DNA of 64,000 nucleotides, taken from Hermetia illucens (lineage: Eukaryota; Arthropoda; Insecta; Diptera; Stratiomyidae). The notes under the pieces are model-generated. The model did not search any database. It saw nothing but the letters and a program-made list of their open reading frames with translations, and was not told where the DNA came from. Below, in pieces: positions 46,701 to 58,119 of this stretch (position 1 is its first letter; every line of letters starts with the position of its first letter). The stretch is taken from contig NC_051852.1 of assembly GCF_905115235.1 (NCBI RefSeq), forward strand, positions 167,542,164 to 167,606,163. Reading direction: 5' to 3'. Both the position numbers and the translations under genes were made by a program.

Positions 46701-49700
46701 CTCTGCAAGTGAGACGAATTGTTGGCTTTCATCTCAATGAGTTTTGTAAAAAATGGGTTCCGAAATTTTCAGCTACAGCAAAATCGAAGATGGCACGGAA
46801 AACAAAAATCTAAAAAGGACGTCAGTCGTTATGATCGCAAAACACCAAAGGAACGAAATCAGTATCCATTTTCCCTCTCCATCAGTGAGTCTTAGTCTAA
46901 GATGACCATATTGGTCTTCTTAGACTTCTTTCTTCTAATTATAACCAAGCCGGACAAAATAATATGGTATTTGCGAAAGTTGGCACCTTATACACATTAA
47001 GAAGAAAGCGTTTGGAGTCTATAGTGGATCTGACATACTTGATGGCAACTCTAGTCAACTGCTGGGTCAGTTATTGACGAGGATACCCAGAGGTCGCCAG
47101 GCAATCTGCGTAGACATCAAGGGTGAATCAAGCCCGAAAAGCAGCTCCCGCCGAACGCCAGGTGGCTTATCCGAATGAAAGGCGAAAGTTTTGAGGCGGG
47201 TTTGTTTACCCGGTCGCTCAAGCTCGACATATCCCTGAATGATACGGCCAAAGAAAAAATCACCCAGACCATTCCGAAGGCTACTGCTCCCTAGCAAGCA
47301 ATCTAACTACTGGTGGGTCAACGAAACTGCAACTCTGCATATGTTTTCGGACAAGGAAGCCCTATCAAAGGCTCGGAAGAAAGCCCGCCAGTGACGTTCG
47401 ACAGGAGGCATACCGCTATTCGAAAAAACAATAGAAACTGCTTCAAACAGTTGTGCGAAGATGTCGACATAAATTCTTCGCGTGAGGCTTACAGGGGGTA
47501 ATGAAAAGGCTACAAAAATCACCCCAGGTGACCTGTCCTCGGCTTCTAAAAGAAATTGTTGCCACTCTGTTTCCTCACCATCAGTGCAACGGAAAGCAAA
47601 CGGTGGCCCAGCTTAAAGAGTGCTTGATACCTCCAATTACTAATGAGGAACTGCAGGAAATATGCGGTATCAATGACAAGAAGGCGCCAGATTAGGATAG
47701 CATCCCTGACAAAGCTTTGACGCTGGTGGTCACATTTTCGTCCACAATTTCGAGGCGTGCTTAAAGGAGGGAATATTCCCTGTTCAGTGGAAAAAACAAA
47801 AGTTGGTGTTGCTTCCCAATCTCAATAAGCCATTTGGAAATCCAGCGTCATATCGCCCGCTCTGCCTATAGGATACAATACCCAAATCACGCGATGGGTG
47901 ACGGAAGCATGCGAGCCTACCGAACCCCCAGCAACCCAACTACTGGTGGAACAACGAAATCACAAGCTTGTGAGGCACATGTTTTGGAGCAAGGAGGTTT
48001 TGCCAGAGGCTCAGTTCACAACCCGGCGGCGACAGTCGAGAGGGGGCACAGAGGAAACTGCGTGGCCGCCTAAAAGGAAGAGCAAAAAGAATTGTTCCAA
48101 AAATCTATGTGACTATGCCGACATAAACTCTTGAGGCGAGGCTTACAGGGTGGTAATGAGAAGGCTGCGGATATCACTCCAGGTGCCCTGTCCGCGCCTC
48201 CTGAAACAGATTGTTATCACTCTGTTCGCTCACCAAGAAAATAGTGGAAGGCAAACGGTTGTCCACGTAAATGAGGGCCTAATACCCCCATGAACTGTGG
48301 AGCAGCTGCGGGAAATATGTGGTAGGATCGGTGACAACAACACCCCTGGTTTGGATGGCATCCCCAATCGAGCTTTGAAATTGGCAGTCAAGACTAGGCC
48401 CGACCTTTTCGACAAGGAAGGAAGGAATATTCCATGTCCAGTGGAAATAGCAAAAGTTGATGTTGCTTCCGCAACCTGGCAAGTCAAATGGAAACTCAAC
48501 ATTGTATTGTCCCATCTGCCTGCTGGGTGCAATGGTTAAAATGATGGAGAGTCATTTACAAAAGACTCCTACCCATTGTCGAAGCCAGCAATGGTTTGTC
48601 GAATCGCCAGTTTGGTTTCTAACGTGCCCAATCCAGGGTGGACGCAATTAGCATGGCAGTAAACCTGGCAAAAGGCGCACTGATTTTTGGTGGATGCTGT
48701 GTCATGTTAGCGCTGGATGTCAAAAACTCCTTCAACTCGGTCAACTGGAACAGAATTAAAGGGACGTTGACTGACACAGGTGCCCCCGAGAATTTGGTGA
48801 AGAACTACCTCTCAAAGAGGACTCTCTGGTATGGGACGGATGAGAGCCTCAAAGAGTACATTGTCACAGCCGGGATACACAGGGAGCGCTACTTGGTCCC
48901 TTGTTGTGGAATATCATATACAATGGGGTGCTTGCTTTTCCCGTCCCAGAGGAGACTATGATTGTCGGCTTTGTTATGACCTAGCTGTGGTTGTTACAGC
49001 GAAACACCCACAAACATCTTTCCACATTGGAGCTCTACGCGACGGGAAAAGTAAGAGCAGTAAAGTCCTGGCTAGAAAGAGCAAGGCTGACCTTGGCGGA
49101 CGCGAAAACGGAAGTGATCTTAATAACCAATCACAAGAAAAATGAGACGGGGGATGTACGGTCGTATCAAAAGTAGGCTATCAAATACCTAGGAGTGTTG
49201 ACACCAAATTGAGCTTTAGGCAATACCTAAAATATGCATGTCAAAAGGCAGCCAGTGCCACCGCGGGACTTGGAAAAATGTTGCCGGTTATTGATGGGCC
49301 AAAACACTGTCGGAGGTTGCTCCTAGCCGGAGTGGTGCGTTCCCCAGAGGCGCTTGTATACTCTCAGAGACAGAAGCAGGTAAACTCGGTTTACCGACTG
49401 GTGGCTTTGAGGGTTTTGTGTGCTTTTAGAACCAAAGCAAATGAGGCAGTATTGGTGATGGTAGGTATGATCCCTGTCGACATTTTGGCGAAAGCAATGA
49501 GTATGCTGTACCAAAAAAGACGTATGGAGGGGCACATAGAACGTAGGAATACGGCAAGGACAGATCTACGAAGGGTCGGGGGACGCACTGGCTCATTCCA
49601 CATTAGCGAGTGGCTTGAGCGGAAACATGGGGAGACCAACTACCACATTACCCAGTTCCTTACGGGACACAGTGGTTGCTACAGGCAGAACCTGCATCGC

Positions 49701-51598
49701 TTTTGGTTGGATGATTCTCCGGATTGTCCTGTGGCATACCGGAGGATCTAGAGCAGAGATTCGCAATGGAGTGGAGGAACCTAAACCAAGTGTGAGTTCG
49801 CAGAACTTAGATGCGGAGATACTTATGTTCGAGGAGAACTGGCTTACGGTTTGCTCCGCAATTGTGAAAATACAGGAGGAAAGTCGAAAAGAGTAGAAGC
49901 ACGAGTGCCTAACGGCAAACCTACCCCACGAAGTAATACCTAAATGGTGGTCCCGCGGGGCTGGAGAGCCCAGAGTGGTTTTTAGTGGGTACGAAAAAAA
50001 AATCAACTGACTTACCACAAACTTCTTCGCCAGAAGTAGCAGGCAGAAATCCCGTCCAAGGGGGTGATCCATGACACTGATTGGTCCGTCCGAAGTATTC
50101 ACTGTGGCCCCCGAAATCAAGCCGTACAACTTATCATATTTGTCCTGAAATAGGTCAAAAGTCAAAATTAGGCACAATTTCTTGTCTTATCACTTCCCAA
50201 GTACCCACCTGCAGATGTTCAGGACTCACAGCCGAAATTGCATTCACCGGTATATTGACAGCCTTTTGGCAATTCGAGCGATATTTCTTCATTACCTCGT
50301 TTGCCTGCAGTGGCTTCACGCCTTCCACTTTGCTATGGTAGAAAGCATTTATGTTATTGTACCACGCTAAATTCTCTGGTGAAACGAAGCGATTGCGGCC
50401 GATATCTTCACTGGGCGCAGGTGCGGGGGGAGGAGGGTTGCTACTTGGTTGTGACTGCTCAATTGCCGTGATTTGGGGTTGTTGTTGCTGAGGAAACTGC
50501 GCTTGTGGTTGTGCCTGTTCAATTGGTTTCTCTGCAACCGGCTCGGGTGCCGGTGATTCCGGAACTATAGTTGGCGTTGACGAGTCAACCACAGTTTCTG
50601 CCGCATCGGCGAGTAAATCTGCATCGAATTGCTTCCGAAGCGTGTCTATGTCTGCCACAAGCTGCTCGATTAGTTGTAAATCTGATGAATCTATTTCGTT
50701 CATAGCCTTCCTCATTTTCTCGTTCAGGGCATTGTACTTCATCAGAAGCGGGATTATGGCCTGTTTGAGCTTTTCAATCCGTTCCGAGGGTTTCGTCGTA
50801 CGAATTTTCTTGCTGAATTCGTCATATTTCTCTTCAAAGGTTAATTGAAACGCGTGGATGGCTTTGAGAAGTGCATGATGTTGGCGGACAGCATGATGTA
50901 CTTTGAGCTGCTCAATGTATTTCCTGTTTTCTTCTTCCTGCTCGCGAACGCGTCTCTCGTTTTCCGCGATTAGCTCAGACGCTAGAGTCTCGGCTTCTTG
51001 GAGGATGAGTTGTTCGATTCTAAATTTTACATCGTTCGGGGACTCTTCTGTGTGTTGCAACTGTATAAGCTGCTGGCTTTTGGCCTTCTGCTGGAGCAGG
51101 AACTGTTGGCGCTTTTCTTCAAGCTCCTTCCGTACCAGGCTCCGACGCTGCTTCTCAGAAAGCTTCGATGAAGCATATCTGTCGTAGGCTTCATAGTCAA
51201 TTGGCTAGAGAGATGCCGCAGTGAGGTAAACGATAAACTGAATATATATTTGCGAAGTAACTCACCTTATGGATTACTGGGGAAACTGGCTGCTCACTCG
51301 TGTTTAAGCTTAAATTTGATTTGCGAGGCTTGGGCGGGGTGTTTCCACTACTTTTTTTCAATGAATTTTCATTGGACTTTTGTGAGGAAACTTCTGAATT
51401 TCCATCCCCTGCGGGTCCTAAACAACATTTAGTTTCACATCGACTTATCCGTGCTGCATGGGTTAATGCGGACAATTTTAACGGCAAATCGTCCGACTCT
51501 ATCTGGTCAAAATCAAGCTAGAAATATACGAAATTTACCAAGTGCTAATTAAATAGAAATGATATACAACCCACCTGTAGTACGCAATTCGTCGTCAT
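43790..51598 (-). CDS. GLE1: GLE1, mRNA export mediator, seven exons
   Basis: Nucleoporin-associated factor that, with inositol hexakisphosphate, activates the helicase DBP5/DDX19 at the cytoplasmic face of the nuclear pore and also acts in translation. Exons (minus strand) 51598-51575, 51517-51266, 51204-50209, 50144-50016, 44537-44347, 44287-43963 and 43897-43790 join in frame into 674 residues, near the family norm. After a variable N-terminus comes a long charged coiled coil (QLILQEAETLASEL, ENRKYIEQLKVHHAVRQ), a Pro/Gln-rich linker, and the C-terminal GLE1 domain (DFCLLLLAKKFV, FPIAAIIVSIWQKVPEFG, YLVPYFMTQVEG, YLKTLGYRFPGG, HGWRWLNNILNLEPLPD). Six exon joins have normal GT-AG borders. 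Five introns are 57-65 nt; the fourth is 5478 nt and full of LINE sequence. The ATG is close to RPB12's promoter region. Confidence 0.95.
44641..46346 (+). mobile_element. I/LOA-type LINE (family A, copy 3) inside GLE1 intron 4
   Basis: 5'-truncated insertion, antisense to GLE1. It begins after the RT palm (INPTKTQLMLF), continues through the post-RT region (TAVVRPILTYGSIVWW) and a nearly complete RNase H (FLTDGSKMAYGVGAG, ILTEGQAAIKAL with the usual Asp-Ser changed to Glu-Gly, WVFGHRNIEGNE), and ends at the family's 3' end CCTACCCTACC. A stop after DGLAR and a few frameshifts mark it as dead. Confidence 0.82.
46347..46949. other. Intronic stretch with a 31-nt hairpin
   Basis: No coding capacity was seen. 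At 46895-46925 there is a hairpin: GTCTAAGA, one mismatch, GACCA, loop TAT, then the complementary arm. The stretch separates two LINEs inside GLE1 intron 4. Confidence 0.4.
46950..47889 (+). mobile_element. R1-like LINE, partial copy 1 (endonuclease end to RT start)
   Basis: Reads KRLESIVDLTYLMATLVN (end of endonuclease), NYWWVNE (the start of the linker), FKQLCEDVDIN, then CPRLLKEIVATLFPHH and PPITNEELQEICG at the beginning of the RT. It then breaks off, and a second copy of the same family begins at a similar place, in the same direction. Stops and frameshifts abound. Confidence 0.65.
47890..49993 (+). mobile_element. R1-like LINE, partial copy 2, to the 3' end with A tail
   Basis: Starts in the endonuclease-RT linker (YWWNNEI), covers the RT (DNNTPGLDGIPNRAL, MLALDVKNSFNSVNWN, then a degraded FADD region: CYDLAVVVTAKH), the C-terminal part (AFRTKANEAVLVMVGMIPVDILAK, SEWLERKHGETNYHITQFLTGHSG), and a 3' UTR with CCCGCGGGGCTGGAGAGCCC. 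The tail is A9 at 49994-50002, only seven bases before the complement of the GLE1 intron 4 donor hexamer. No RNase H was seen. Broken by several frameshifts. It is antisense to GLE1. Confidence 0.75.
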
Positions 51599-51901
51599 TG
51601 TATCGACTTGAGTTCCTATTCAAGAATAAGTGAAGACTGGGCGCTAACCGATCATAATAAGACTGTCACATTAAACAAAAACAGATGTACTTCTTCTTCT
51701 TGTTCCATTTTACAGTTTGATAAATTGGCAGTGAAGAAGTGTGATTGCAATTACTTGGTGAAAATCATAACAGTTTAGGAATCTTTGTTAGATGCAATTA
51801 CGCAGCTGTCACTTGCCAATCGTGCGAACTTGTTCATCTGAGGTTAAGATTGGGCTAGCTGTTTATTTTCCCATTTTACTGAAGGATTTAACGCAGTGAA
51901 T
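51599..51901. promoter_or_regulatory. Shared GLE1/RPB12 divergent promoter region
   Basis: The two start codons are head-to-head with 303 bp between them, and both genes are housekeeping genes, so a bidirectional promoter is likely. No TATA box or well-known element could be picked out with confidence. Confidence 0.55.
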
Positions 51902-52192
<291 letters not shown>

Positions 52193-52271
52193 ATTCAACA
52201 TGGAAAGGATTTGGACGATTTGGCTTGCAGTGGTGACCATCCTTTGAATCTTTTTAGTTTTAAATAAGTTT

Positions 52272-52277
52272 AATAAA
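52272..52277 (+). terminator. Poly(A) signal AATAAA of RPB12
   Basis: AATAAA lies 80 bp after the stop codon in an AT-rich 3' UTR. Confidence 0.6.
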
Positions 52278-52659
52278 TCTGTATGTTTGGGAAAATACAT
52301 AGGTTACTTTGAAATCTATTTAGAATTTTTAAATTCACTAAGTGATTAGTGAGAGATTTAATAGGTAATTGGACTTTTCAAATTTTCGAGGTTGCGTGTT
52401 TTCACTTCTAAACTATGTGGTTTTTACGAAGTATATTTCTAGACATCCGTGACACTCTCTCAATCAGACCGTAACAGGGTTCGGAAGTGCAAAATACCAG
52501 TGAGATCTTCCCTTGTGTTTCAATCTTGCGTTTTAGTCATCACCTCGATTGCTAAGTAGTCTGTGGTAGTGCGTAGTGAAGGTCCTCGGTACGGTTTCTT
52601 GGACTGGTTTTTTGCTGCTTTCTAGCTCAGGCCGAGTTTTGGTCCAAACTGCGGGCAGA

Positions 52660-52856
52660 TTCACGCTGAATATAATTCGTACCCTTGTGTTTTACGAATT
52701 ATAAAAGGGAGCGTACAACACTTGTCGGCCGTTTCGTTTCCGCTGCTCTCAGGGCAGGTGAGGCAGCGTCTGAGGAGTTGCCTCTGCCCTGGTAAAGAAA
52801 CTGTAACCGTCTTCGTCTCTCGTTTCATTGTTGAACTTTGGGTTTTAATCCAAAAA
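52660..52856 (-). mobile_element. Probable LINE C-terminal fragment (zinc knuckle)
   Basis: The minus strand reads RRCLTCPESSGNETADK, similar to the C-terminal cysteine knuckle of R1-like LINEs (CP.CPG..ET.EH), followed by poorly conserved text. The evidence is one short motif, so this is tentative. Sequence at 52300-52660 has no assignment. Confidence 0.35.
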
Positions 52857-52937
52857 GGGGAGTCCGTGGACCATAAAGAGTGGGAGCCAGTTGCTCTCCA
52901 TTTGGTCCGGTCCGACATTGCGGACTTAGGACTCCTC
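52857..52937. repeat. Fold-back repeat Y, copy 1
   Basis: An 81-bp block bounded by GGGGAGTCC and GGACTCCTC (imperfect inverted ends). It contains GTCCGTGGACC near the left, GTTGCTCTCC, then GGTCCGGTCC and GCGGACTTAGGAC near the right. A second copy with the same order is at 59742-59831, inserted in a Tc1 fragment. It is probably a very short MITE. Confidence 0.55.
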
Positions 52938-53184
52938 AATCCCTAAAAAGAATTTGTCTTTAGAAAAGTCTCAGAGATATTCGATTTCGAAACTCCAATT
53001 TGGTAAGATGATCACAGATTTGTAAATATTGCAACCAAAAATGAAGTCATCACTAAAATTTATTGTTAGTAAACTGAATGTTGCTTTCAATTACGAACAA
53101 CAGAACACCTCACTTTCAGAAATTCAAAGAAAAATTTGCAAAATTCATTCATAATGAAGCCAATCAATCATGCTTATGTTCAAT

Positions 53185-56073
53185 CTTCTTCTTTTTCTTC
53201 AGCCTTTGTCCCGTTCACAAGCGGGGTCGGCTCGTCGTGATCGGCTTCGCCATTTTGGCCTGATCTGGGTGCAATCTCGAGGCTTTCAAATCCCCATCCA
53301 GCGTATCAAGCCACCGTTGCTTAGGTCTGCCTTTTGGTCGTTTACCATCGACTTCGATGTTCAGACCAATCTTGGCAAGTGAATTCTCGTTTGCACGAAT
53401 TGCGTGACCATACCATCGAACACGCCTCTCTCGCAACTTTTCCACGATCGGTGCAACCCCATAACGATCGCGGATATCCTCATTTCGGATGTGATCTAAA
53501 CGTGTGACGCCACTAGTCCAACGTAGCATCTTCGTTTCCATTACCGCAAGACGCCGTTCATTGTCTTTTATGGTCGGCCAACAATCAGAACCATAGAGAG
53601 CAACTGGACGAACGACATTGCGGTAAATTTTAGATTTCAGACGTTCGTTGATACGTCGATCACAAAGGACACCAGTTGTGGAAAGCCATTTCATCCAGGT
53701 TGCGTTAATGCGTGAAGCAATTTCATAACGCAGTTCTCCATTGGCTGATAGCGTTGACTCGAGGTATTTATGTAAATAGCTCAGTTCTAGGCAAATCACT
53801 GCCGCTGACAGTGATTGTGCCTGTCTTATGGGGATCGGTCGTCAAAAATTCAGTTTTGTTTAGATTCAATCTGAGACCGTGTTGCATGAGGCGATCATTC
53901 CATTTTTGAACAAGTTGCCCGAGATCATTTTTGCTATCAGATGCTAGGAAAACATCATCTGCATAAAGCAGTGTGTAGGGCGCTGGACGTTGGATATCCC
54001 GTGTGACGGTGTCCATAACAAGGACAAAGAGGAGTGGTGAGAGGGCACTTCCTTGATGAACACCAACAGAGACACGAAGCGGTTTTGATATACCCGCCAT
54101 ACTTCGAACTTTACTTTTCGGGTCGTGGTAGAGCAATTGAACTCAGTGCACCCCAGTTCTTCTGGTACGAAGTGTTGTCGTAAAGCATACCAGATGAGTT
54201 CGTGTGGTACACGGTCAAACGCTTTCTCTAGATCCAGAAATGCAATGTAAAGAGGGCAATGCTTCTCACGGTGTTTCTCCATGAGTAACCGCGCAGCGTG
54301 TATTGTGTCAGTAGTTCCGCAGTTCTTGGCAAATCCCGCTTGATTCACGGTTATTTCAACGATTTCGCGAATACGGTTGTCAAGAATGCGTTCAAAGATC
54401 TTCATGATATGGGAAAGTAACCGGATCGGACGGTAATTTGGACATTCTGCTGGACTACCTTTCTTTTTCCATATTGGAACAGTGGTACTTTCTTGCCAGT
54501 CAGATGATGTTCTTCCTTCCTGAATAACCCGGTTAAAAAATTCACTGAGCCACAGTGTTGGGTCCCAGCTCTTCGCCTTCCAGAGCTCAGATGCGATGTC
54601 GTCAGGTCCTGTTGCTTTCCCCGATTTCATTTGTTTTATTGCCTCCTCGACTTCAGTTGCGCTGACTGGTGGAACTGTTCCAAATGTCGGCAATGATTGT
54701 GGAAGTGGAGGATGAACAAATTCTTCAGTTGAAATCTACTCGAAGTATTCTTGCCATCTATCGTTGCGGCTCAACGGTTGGTAAGCAAAGTACCGTTCTT
54801 ATCATTAACACAACAGAAGTGTACGATATCCTGTGTGCGTTCATCACGGCTTTTAGCAAGTGGATACAGATCTCTCTCGCCATCCCGAGTGTCCAGTTTA
54901 TCGTAAAGATTTTTGAAATGGTTCGCTCGGGTGACAGCGACCGCTTTCTTTGCTTCCCGGTTGGCATTCTTATAAATTTGCCAATTAGCAGGTGTTTTAT
55001 CGTCGCTTTGTGGATCGTGTCTTTCATTTGGTTCCATGATTCTTCCACATTCGTAATGGTTGGCAATCGTATGAGTGAGACCGTTTCTTCTTCCTTCTCA
55101 CCAAATCGCCACCATTTAATGCGCGGCGGACCAGTGCGTTCCTCACGCTGTTTTATCGGTGGCTTAATTCGCAGGACGGCAATCAACGACCGATGTTGAG
55201 GTGCGATGGTCTCATAGGGAACGACTTTGCAATCAGTGACAGTGGTAAAATGTTGGCGTCTTATGAGAATATAGTCGATTTGCGTTTTATTGTTCCCACT
55301 ATAAAATGTAGGAAGATGAGACAATCGTTTGATGAACCATGTATTCATAAGTACAAGGTCATGGGTGTCAGCAAAATCGATTATACACTCGCCACTTTCA
55401 TTGCGCACTCCAAACCCCTTTCCTCCATGGCACCTGTTATCGTCTGCCTTTTCACTCACATGACCATTAAGGTCGCCGGCAATGATGATATAGTCGTCAG
55501 CAGGCACATGACAAGTCTTTTCATCGAGAAGTTGTCAGAAGGCATCTTTCTCGGCGTCAGGCGGACCTGTCTATGGTGCGTACGCGGCGAAGAAGTGAAT
55601 AGTGTGATCAGCTGATATAATGGTGGGCTTCATCAGTCGATCATCAAATCGTTCAACTTCTTTAATAGCATTATGGAAACCCTCTGAGATAGCAATGCCA
55701 ACACGGTATTGACTGTGTGGGCTATCAAAATAGAGAAGTTTATAGCCATTTTCACCGCGTTCGCGTTCAATGTCGCAGCTTTTGGCACCAGACCATCGGG
55801 TTTCTTGCAGAGCGCAGATGTCAATGCACCTTTTCCGAAGGGCTCTTGCGAGTTCCTCTGTCTTTCCAGTTAGGGTACCAACATTGAGCGTGCAGACACG
55901 TATTTGTTTTGTTCGTTGTGTTCGGACTAACTTGCTTACGTCCTGACGCTGTCCATGCGTCAAGAACCCTTGCCCATTTCTCGACAGGACCCGTCCTGCC
56001 GCGTCGACTGAGGTGGACGCCCTAGCATTTCTCCGAGGCTTGCGACTCAATCCGATCATCATGTTAATCACGT
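53185..56073 (-). mobile_element. RTE-type LINE (family B), full span with 11-bp target duplication
   Basis: A 2.89 kb LINE on the minus strand. TTATGTTCAAT occurs at 53174-53184 and 56074-56084. The protein starts in the 5' part (MMIGLSRKPRRNARAST), goes through the endonuclease (TLNVGTLTGKTEELA, CALQETRWSGAKS, IIIAGDLNGHV), a linker, the RT (GPDDIASELWK, FLDLEKAFDRVPHELI, GVHQGSALSPLLFVLV, LLYADDVFLASDS intact) and the C-terminal domain (ALYGSDCWPTIKD, RRVRWYGHAIRANE). Visible lesions include two stops at 55.5 kb (in the YAP..TGPPDAEKDAF..QLL segment) and frameshifts near 55.0, 54.75, 54.1 and 53.8 kb. The 3' end is a GAA-rich tail. There is no RNase H. Confidence 0.88.
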
Positions 56074-56109
56074 TTATGTTCAATAAAGAACATAAACGTA
56101 ACATGAAGA

Positions 56110-57560
56110 TATAAAATTAATAAATAGTCTTAATTTTTTCCATTTCTTTAGTGTCGGAACTGCTGGCAGTGGTTCACAGAATTTACCATTCCAGGATTTA
56201 GTTTCATCTTTGCAACCCATTTGTTTAGTGTCGGCAATGCTACTTTTCTCTTGTATGGAAGCCTGTATGCTCGAGCAGAATAAAGAGAAATTGCAGAAGA
56301 AATATCCTCACTACTCCGACGCGTCTTTTTATTCGGATTTCCTATTTTCCGAATTTGCCCTTTCGAAAAAGCAGCCTTGAGTGAAGAAATAATTCGTTCT
56401 GCTATTTGTAGACGTGTAAGACTTTTTTTATTGCGAACTTTATTTATATATTAATAGTAATCGTTGATGCAACAATTCATATTGGATCAGGGCCTTGTGT
56501 GGTTTAGAGAACTTCACCCAAGACCGTAACTGTACACTACAGTAGTACACTGTAGGAGGCAATGTGGTCAGCATTGCGCTCACCCGAGATTATTACCCTG
56601 ATTTGACTCAGGTACTCATTCACAGCTGAGTCGACTGGTATCCGACGTCAAATCACGATACAAATCCCACTGCCTCCAATATATATTAATATTTCCAATT
56701 CTTTGCTACAATCGTAATCAACCCTGTTTTAAACAATTTATTTAGATTAGCGAAATAAACGTATTTCCACCCTAATTTCAACTTACTCTGTCTGAACCTG
56801 GGCGTCTTTTCGAGTCGATTGAACAGGCGAAATACTTTCTACTTTGCTTTGACAACTTGCAATTTCTTCTTGCCCTTAATATAATTAATGAAAATTAGAA
56901 TTGAATTTATTTATTTATCAATTTGAGGACTGCCAAGCCCACCATCAACTTAATGGTGGATTATATTAAGGTCATAGCAACATGCTGAGCCACTTTTTAT
57001 GCGCGGACCCCTGGTTCATGGGCAAGTATCCAATGAAAAAAAAGAGGAAAAAGGCTAGACCGTTTCGTCCAAGAAGGAGGCACAAAGATAAGCAGAATAC
57101 AATATCTGACTACTATTTTTTGGTTAGGCTGCTGACAATATGGACGCCTCCACCTTGAATGATAACATTTAGCCTTTTCCTATTTTTTAAATTTCATCTT
57201 CAAATTGAATAACATACCTCCCAAAAGACCATACAGCATTTTGTACCACCTTCTTTTGTTTCCTGAGCTTCAGCCTTTTGGATCTGTCGCTTTCATTACC
57301 CTGCTCCCGTAAATATTGCCTTGGAATAGCGTCATCTTTTAACTACCCTTTGCTTTCCACAGTCTCCAGAAATATGTCCTGGAGCTTATAATTGCCTTAC
57401 ACTAATTGTTTTGAACACACACGAGCGGTTTTGAAGTCGATCTTCCTTCACTTTTTGCAAAATTTTTTCCACTCTCTCAAGGTGCTTCCTCTTTTGTCTT
57501 AATAACCATCTCAACCACTTATCGCGCACCTCATCATTTTCAATTATTTACAAAAGTTTG
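56110..57560 (-). mobile_element. P-like (THAP) DNA transposon remnant
   Basis: Minus-strand pieces in order. At about 57.3-57.5 kb a degraded THAP-like domain (NRSCVFKTISV, then LKDDAIP, compare the AVP signature of THAP domains). At 56.79-56.88 kb a linker ending KDAQVQTE followed by a possible GTAAGT donor. At 56.15-56.43 kb a transposase block (RSSEDISSAISLYSARAYRLPYK, split here as RSSEDISSAISLYS and ARAYRLPYK, then LPTLNKWVAKM and NPGMV) that fits P-element/THAP9 transposases. A SINE-like insertion (56457-56680) lies between the last two. The catalytic core is absent, and stops break the THAP part. It is a dead transposon, or less likely a relic host gene derived from one. Confidence 0.55.
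56457..56680 (-). mobile_element. SINE-like retroposon with 11-bp target duplication
   Basis: A 224-bp block flanked by ATATATTAATA at 56446-56456 and 56681-56691. In the minus orientation it begins TTGGAGGCAGTGGG and contains GGTAATAATCTCGGGTGAGCG and CTGACCACATTGCCTCC, with a 3' part GGCCCTGATCCAATATG and ATTGTTGCATCAACGATTA. No coding capacity. I recall similar short repeats from other insects, but the tRNA or other origin of its head is not clear from this copy. Confidence 0.6.
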
Positions 57561-58119
57561 CCTCAAATACCATTAGTAGAAAAATTAAAACTGCAAATTT
57601 GAACACTTCTCAATAAAGTATTCGCAACGATTTTCAAACTGAAAGGGACTACTCGATAATCACGACCCAAGTGACGTCACCAAATTAAAAAATGGCGAAT
57701 ATCATGTTCGGATGATATTACCTTGGCTAGTCTATGCATACTGGGGACAACCCAGAAATGTCTGGTGCAAGCATGGATGTGTCGAATCTTGCACTTGGTG
57801 ACGGTGAAAATTTCGATTTGGCAACGGGCAAACTAGTAGTGAGAACAGAGAAGAGATCGCTGTGAAATGTGCATGTGTCTCCGGCGTCTCGTCTTCAAAA
57901 CAAGGTGTCCAAAACGTGTTCCCCCATGATGACCCTGGCTCAAATGAAAGAGCACCTTGCATGCCAGCAAGGTGAATCTTGCAATGTCAAAATAACCACC
58001 AATTAGGCTGAAAATATGTCCAAGGTAGCCAAGGGTTCCTTTCCTGATCGAAAATCGGCTAAAACAATGTCCACTTCCATCAGCGGAGAGACGCCTCCAA
58101 AAACCCCGAGAATGAATTT
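57561..58119. other. Unassigned stretch
   Basis: No gene was recognised. The plus-strand frame that opens at 58016 (KVAKGSFPDRKSAK) leads into the LINE ORF1 fragment to its right and could be its 5' part in another frame. Confidence 0.3.

Noticed and set aside
49593-50177. 194-codon minus-strand frame as a separate gene
   Set aside because: Only 50016-50144 is real (GLE1 exon 4); the rest is read-through into the intron and antisense LINE sequence.
54669-55615. Plus-strand frames of 176 and 140 codons
   Set aside because: Antisense shadows of the RTE family B endonuclease and linker; the minus strand carries the recognisable motifs.
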